Shown here: positions 59,116 to 64,000 of the stretch, piece after piece | Numbering within the stretch: the first letter of the stretch is position 1 | How the letters are laid out: each line of letters starts with the position of its first letter | Origin: Zhengitettix transpicula | Lineage: Eukaryota; Arthropoda; Insecta; Orthoptera; Tetrigidae | DNA length: 64,000 nucleotides | NCBI GenBank assembly: GCA_037074705.1 | Contig: CM073591.1 | Span: 62,684,897-62,748,896, forward strand | Direction of reading: 5' to 3' | Position numbers and translations under genes: made by a program | Notes under the pieces: model-generated | Databases searched by the model: none | Told to the model about the DNA's origin: nothing | What the model saw: the letters and a program-made list of their open reading frames with translations, nothing else

Positions 59116-59637
59116 CTTTGCATAAGAGCGATACGTCCTCTTCGTCGTCGTCACTGCCACAGTCCACCGTTGGCGTCTGCGTCGCGGCGCCCTCGGTGCT
59201 GGAGGTCGCGCCGTCCGTGGCTGTGGTGGCCTCGAAGACGAGCTCGACCTCCGCCTCCTCGGTTGTGTAGAGGTCGCTTTCGCTGATGTTCCTGCGCTGT
59301 TCCGTCGCAGCCGTGGTGGGCGTCGTGAGAGGCGTCGCTGCGGCCGTGCGGGACTTGTTGCCTACCTTCTGTTCCCTCCAGATGGCGGGCGGCGGGGGCG
59401 GTGCAGCGACGCTGCTGCCGGGCAGGACGTTGTCGTGGGTGTCGTTGGCGGAGCCGTCGCTGCGCTGGTGCCGCACGCTGCGGTCCGTGGTGTCGCAGCA
59501 GCAGACGTACGCGGTCCAGAGTCTGTCCTTGAGCTCCAGCTGCCACACGGTGTCGCTGCGGGCGCTGCGGGCGCCGTACACCGCCAGGGAGCGCTCCTCG
59601 GGTCGCTTCGACTCGCTGCGGCCGCAGAGGACCACAC
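59116..59637 (-). CDS. Exon (first in window) of membrane protein: Kelch-like segment and acidic Ser/Thr-rich spacer
   Basis: Minus-strand exon, acceptor CTCAG before 59637 and donor CAAAG|GTAAGT after 59116. It starts with two bases of a split codon and ends in phase 1. The first 45 residues contain VYGARSARSDTVWQLELKDR followed by LWTAY. This is the small-residue, W-x-(L/F)-(E/D)-L, then W-T pattern of a Kelch-type beta-propeller blade. A CCC triplet and NDT and NIS glycosylation sequons follow, with a polyproline stretch (APPPPP). The last third is Thr/Ser/Glu/Asp-rich with a DDDEED cluster, probably a disordered surface loop. The upstream polypyrimidine tract is weak, so the 5' edge is less certain than the 3' edge. 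Several long open frames on the other strand and frames here are GC-driven shadows. Confidence 0.8.
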
Positions 59638-59639
59638 CT

Positions 59640-62600
59640 GAGACGCACAGCGAGACAATATATTCTTTTTCTGTAATGCAAAGGTGCCTAATGGAAAACG
59701 AACTATATCAGATAATGGATTATAAGCTGGAAACCATTAAATATGATCTACCTTATATTCAGATGCTACTCTCCATTGAGTATAAAACAGTCTAAAAAAT
59801 AATAAATCGTAAAATTATAACAATATTGAATAATCAATATTGATTTATTGTTATATGTGTGATATTCAGCAGCAAGTCAGGAATCATGCATGGTTTAATG
59901 TAGCCAATTAACATCACAAATTCCGTGAAATAAACCTTCCAAGAAATATTTCTTTCAATTATGTAATAGTCTAGGTAGTTTTTCTGTTTATTTCTCTAAT
60001 TATCTACTTTATCTCAACATGACGACGGCTGAACTTCAAATTAACCAATCACAAAAAATGTAATCGACACCAATACCATTATTTATTGAATTATTTTTAT
60101 ATAACCACCTTCAACCCCCACGTCAGGGTTTGAATTTACATTCCAGCAACATCAAGAAACACTCAACGATTCCTAAAGCTATTTATTTAACACTGAAATT
60201 TGTCGTGTGGTATTAATTTCAAACGTCATCCCCTAACCACTTCATCCCCACGGTTGGTTGTCTTACCCGGTAGTGTTTTTTTTCTTGAATTTTAAGTCAT
60301 ATCTGCACCAAGTTTGTTTGAAATTGATCCTTAGTCTGGAGTTTATGTAGGACATAACTTTATAATAATATAGATTAATTATGATTTTTAAAATAAATTT
60401 TTTTATGACTTTAAATATAAATTAATATTTTGTACTGCATTCGATCAGAACTCAAGCATTAATGAGTCGCAGAAAGTAATGAAATAATGGGACCTATAAA
60501 CATTCATGCATTGTAATCTATAAATTTATTTAGTTTTCAGAAGTAGAGTCCGATAATTTGTGAAGTGTGAGTATGCAGATTGCGTGCCGGAGTATTCCAA
60601 TGTAAAGCAATGTGTTTAGTTAGGGTGTAATTGCAGTATTGTCTATGCAGTTCCTGTTCTACTCTGGATAGCCACTTCCGCTTAGCTCGTTACAACTAAT
60701 GAGTTGCGCAGGTGTTCTAATGAGAAGTCTGGGCCACGTTCTCCAGCTCCCTTCACAGCCAGAATCGTCGACATGTGACATTCTCTCACCCTCACACAAG
60801 GCACACACTGTTCCCAAGAATTAACTAATTAACCGTTACTGGGTCCCATGCTTATATAATGTTACGTCCTCGAGATACAGCATCATCAGGCAATACAGTG
60901 CTGTTCAATAGAAGTACATTGAAGAATACCGGCTTTATGACATACGAAAGTTATACTTATAAATTAAATATAAGAAAATGAGAGGCAATATTTTGTAAAA
61001 CAGTGAAATTGAGTCAAATAAAAATTATGTAAGTAATCAAGAAGATTGTGTTAGAAATTATTTAAATTTAAATCCTGAAAATGGTAATAAATTATCACAT
61101 ATTATAAGTGGAATTTATTTGAAGAGATGTATCCATAATAAATTACGTTACTGTATCCGTACGGTAAACAAATAAATTGTAGGCAAGAGTTTTGTAATGT
61201 ACAATAAATTTGTTTGGGATATTACATGACTTATTAACACATAATAAAACTAATTTACCTATTTAAAAATAACGTAAGTAATATAAAAATATTTAAAATG
61301 TTTTCTATGTTTATAATGTTGAATTTTCGTTATCAATTATCTGGGGTATTAAAATGATACAAAATCAAACTGTTAACGTTTGTAAGTCGGAAATCGACCT
61401 ACAGGAAATTTTCAGGAATTTCGACGAGCTGCAGGATTTGCTTGGCCATAATACTCTATAGGTACAGATCAGCATAACTCTCTTTTCAATACTCATAATT
61501 TCATATAAAATTCACTACACTTCTAGTTTAACTTTCCATAAATTTTTGTTATTTTTTTCTGTCACTTTAAAATCTTTATGGAATTGCAAACTTTGGTCTG
61601 GAGTTGTGAGCCATTCGTCACTCCTAGACTTCAGCAGAGAAATTATCAACAGAATTCCAAAATTAGGCACCGATTCCTATAATACATTGTCAATACACAA
61701 AACATCTAATATTTTATTATTTTTGACTATCCAATTTCAATTTTATTTAACTATTTTCACATAAGAAATGGTAAGACCTTTATTGCCTTTTCATCAGTAT
61801 TTTTAATATTTATTGTTATCTTCCTGCAATGACAGAACTTCAATTCAATCGAGAATCTGCCATTAAAAGAAAACTACAACTACTGTGATGAAAAATGATA
61901 GGACAGTTTATTTTAACTTTTACGGATGACCTGACAATGAACTGCGTGGTACTTCACGAAGGACTGCAACTGGAATTAAATTGAGAAGAGGACGAAACGC
62001 AACGTGGCTCGTACATTACGTGCAGATCTTGTGTTGTGTAGGATGATTGATGGCCTGAGCTGTGCAACTGACCTACATTACCTTGATATTAAACTACAAG
62101 CGTAATGTTTTGCTGTCCCTAATGCATTAACCGCTACTAAAAAAAAGTAATCCTCTATTCCATGTCACGTTGAAAATAGTTCATAATAAGTACTTATAGA
62201 ATGACGAAAGTGGAAGCTATGAACTACATTTTAATATCGTTGAAGTAGTATAAAATTTCTCATAAATATGGACCATGTAGCTAAATACTCAATCATAAAA
62301 TAATGTTACTTATTTTACGTGAAAACTTATTCTTTTCTCAATTCATAATCAGTTATGTTTTCCTCTTTCTTCGGTGATTAAGGTTACTTATAAATGATTC
62401 GCTAGATTGGAAAATAAACATAGAATGGTTTCTAAAACTTCAACAGTAGTTTAATACGTAATATATTATTAATTTATTAACATAATATCAACGATAACAG
62501 TGTTAAATACAATAATATCAAAGTTTAAATAATTTATTCTGTGTATTATTATATAGCAATCAATAATTATTTTGATTGGTAGCCATATGTAAGTAACGTA

Positions 62601-64000
62601 ATGTTTTACAGGATGATTATGGCGAACACAACCGAAAACCTCCTGTTTCTCTTAGTAATATAATAATGAGAAGTTCATTTTCACTCTATAATTTGGTAAT
62701 TATGTATCATTATAAATAAAGAAATACAAGTTTTCATAATAAAATATTTCAATTATTAAAACACAAAATTAATTTACATTTTTCTTATTAATTGATTATG
62801 AAACGAGATTACGGTACTACGAAGAGTTTTGTATACATAATTTATTCAACGGGGTGAAATCCAGTAATTTTGGCTTTTTAATTTTCCACGAAGGATCCAA
62901 AAATAGCCGTGTTTGGAAGTGCCCCCAAAATGTGACAAAGTAATTTATATTTTACACGGCCTCCTTTCGGTGAAGATGTCATTTGCCGCTGACGAAACGA
63001 ATTATTGATTTAGTTTCGTGGAGGGACATTAGCGCCTTTGCGTTTCTTCAGTAGACAGAAGTTCGATTCCCTATAAATCATTCTGGTCGTTGACCCAGAG
63101 AGAGGCGATGGTTAATGAAAAACTATTATCCGATATTTGGTGGTATTAACAAACTAAAACATCAATTCATATTGACGTGTAATGAGGACGAACACTAAAC
63201 CTATAAAATAATATTAGAATAATTAGTATTATTAATTTATGGGAAACTAGCATATATAAATTTGCTTGTTGCGTAAAATATTAATTACGATTAAAACAGT
63301 GTACTGGTGAAAAGATTACATAAAATTCGATAGAAGAAACGAAGTGTTATAGAATTTCAACGCTAAATTGAATTTAATTAATTTTTCTTAACCACTGTGA
63401 TTCAGAATACTTTGAAAATACCAATTTTGCGCAGTCGTTTTATCATATAAATTATGTCGTCTGACAAAATGAGCATTAATAATCACGCATCTGTTTCTCT
63501 GAATGGAAATTTTAAAACTCAAAATTAATTATAATACTGCATAAATTCAAAATTCCGCATTCACTGTGAAATTTTTTCTCTGTAACGGCGTGGCAATCAT
63601 TAAATGTCCGAGTTTCAGGCTTCATTAGACTCATTCCAATTATAACGAATTATACTCCGCTATTGAATAATTTCCTGTTGGTCAACATTTTTTTATCAGG
63701 TTTCAGTTATCGGGACATAACTTTTATAAAATATCTAAAAAGTAGGATAAAACGTATCAGAGTGGACATTTTGTACTTGGGCAGACAAAACTGCATATAT
63801 CAGACAAATCATTTGTTGCAAAAATGAATAAATGAATCATTTTCATCAAAACGATTGTTTCGAAAACGGAAGTATTAATTACATATCAACGAAAGTAGAG
63901 TGTGCTCTAAAATTCCTCTTAATACTGATTACTGCCTTGTTCTCTTTCAACCAAAATGTTCGTTGCACTGAGAAGGTATCATGGGTTCTAATTTTCTTGC
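59640..64000. other. Upstream intron of the membrane-protein gene, nothing further recognised
   Basis: The first exon in the window starts with a split codon, so this 4.4 kb should be intron, minus strand. 60560-60850 is less AT-rich, and 62990-63110 contains a B-box-like AGTTCGATTCC, perhaps an old tRNA-SINE. No exon with correct phase was found. Confidence 0.4.

Larger units (their letters stand above)
42899..59637 (-). other. Gene span: 3' five exons of a single-pass membrane protein gene
   Basis: Five GC-rich blocks on the minus strand, each bounded by AG and GT splice signals, join into one open frame of about 537 codons ending in TAG at 42901-42899. Exon lengths are 522, 230, 261, 207 and 393 bases; introns are about 2.8, 4.6, 4.3 and 3.4 kb and AT-rich. 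Phases agree at every junction (1, 0, 0, 0), which strongly supports one transcript. The first exon seen begins with two bases completing a codon, so upstream exons lie at higher coordinates outside the window; none was recognised between 59.7 and 64 kb. The product appears to be a type I membrane protein with a Kelch-like extracellular region. The introns hold the SINE-like, fold-back, tRNA-SINE and Penelope-like insertions listed separately. Family name and function are not recognised. Confidence 0.85.

Noticed and set aside
59286..59795. 169-codon plus-strand open frame and alternative minus-strand frames over 59.1-59.7 kb
   Set aside because: Shadows of the GC-rich exon. Only one minus-strand frame joins in phase to the next exon.
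1..64000. CRISPR array, bacterial operon or phage structure
   Set aside because: No regularly spaced direct repeats or gene clusters. Introns and SINE/LTR repeats show eukaryotic nuclear DNA.

Overview
The window is eukaryotic nuclear DNA, most likely from an insect with a large, repeat-rich genome. The background is AT-rich, genes are split into short GC-rich exons by introns of several kilobases, and old retroelement fragments are abundant. A polyneopteran such as a cockroach or termite would fit, but that is inference from style, not a diagnostic sequence.

One protein-coding gene is well supported. Its last five exons lie on the minus strand between about 59.6 kb and 42.9 kb, at 59637-59116, 56314-56085, 51448-51188, 46909-46703 and 43291-42899. 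They join in phase (junction phases 1, 0, 0, 0) and encode about 537 residues: an extracellular, Trp-rich, Kelch-like region, a Pro/Ala-rich stalk, one transmembrane helix and a short cytoplasmic tail. Earlier exons must lie beyond the window. I do not recognise the family by name. A CpG-rich patch near 6.7-6.9 kb, with an arthropod-type initiator followed by a consensus splice donor, may be the untranslated first exon of a second minus-strand gene running off the left edge.

Most of the rest is mobile or decayed DNA. (1) A 450-575 bp SINE-like repeat with an A-rich tail has at least nine copies in both orientations. One has a 12-bp target-site duplication, and a diverged copy of its insertion site elsewhere in the window lacks it. 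(2) A fold-back repeat family carries hammerhead-ribozyme-like cores (CUGANGA, short stem II, GAAAC, GUU). A decayed Penelope-like GIY-YIG segment lies beside one member. (3) Several LTR-like elements starting TGTAAT and ending in ACA sit inside or beside (TA)n tracts. (4) tRNA-derived SINE heads and (5) a jockey-type reverse transcriptase fragment are also present.

Three islands look foreign or odd. At 17.0-17.3 kb there is a frameshifted remnant of a bacterial Rpn/PD-(D/E)XK nuclease-transposase gene of the kind common in Rickettsiales, abutting the antisense reverse transcriptase fragment. At 39.5-39.9 kb there is a decayed coding fragment, possibly viral, that changes frame at a hexamer repeat. 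At 33.58-33.66 kb there is a perfect 37-bp inverted repeat. The long stretches between these features are AT-rich non-coding DNA in which I could support nothing further.
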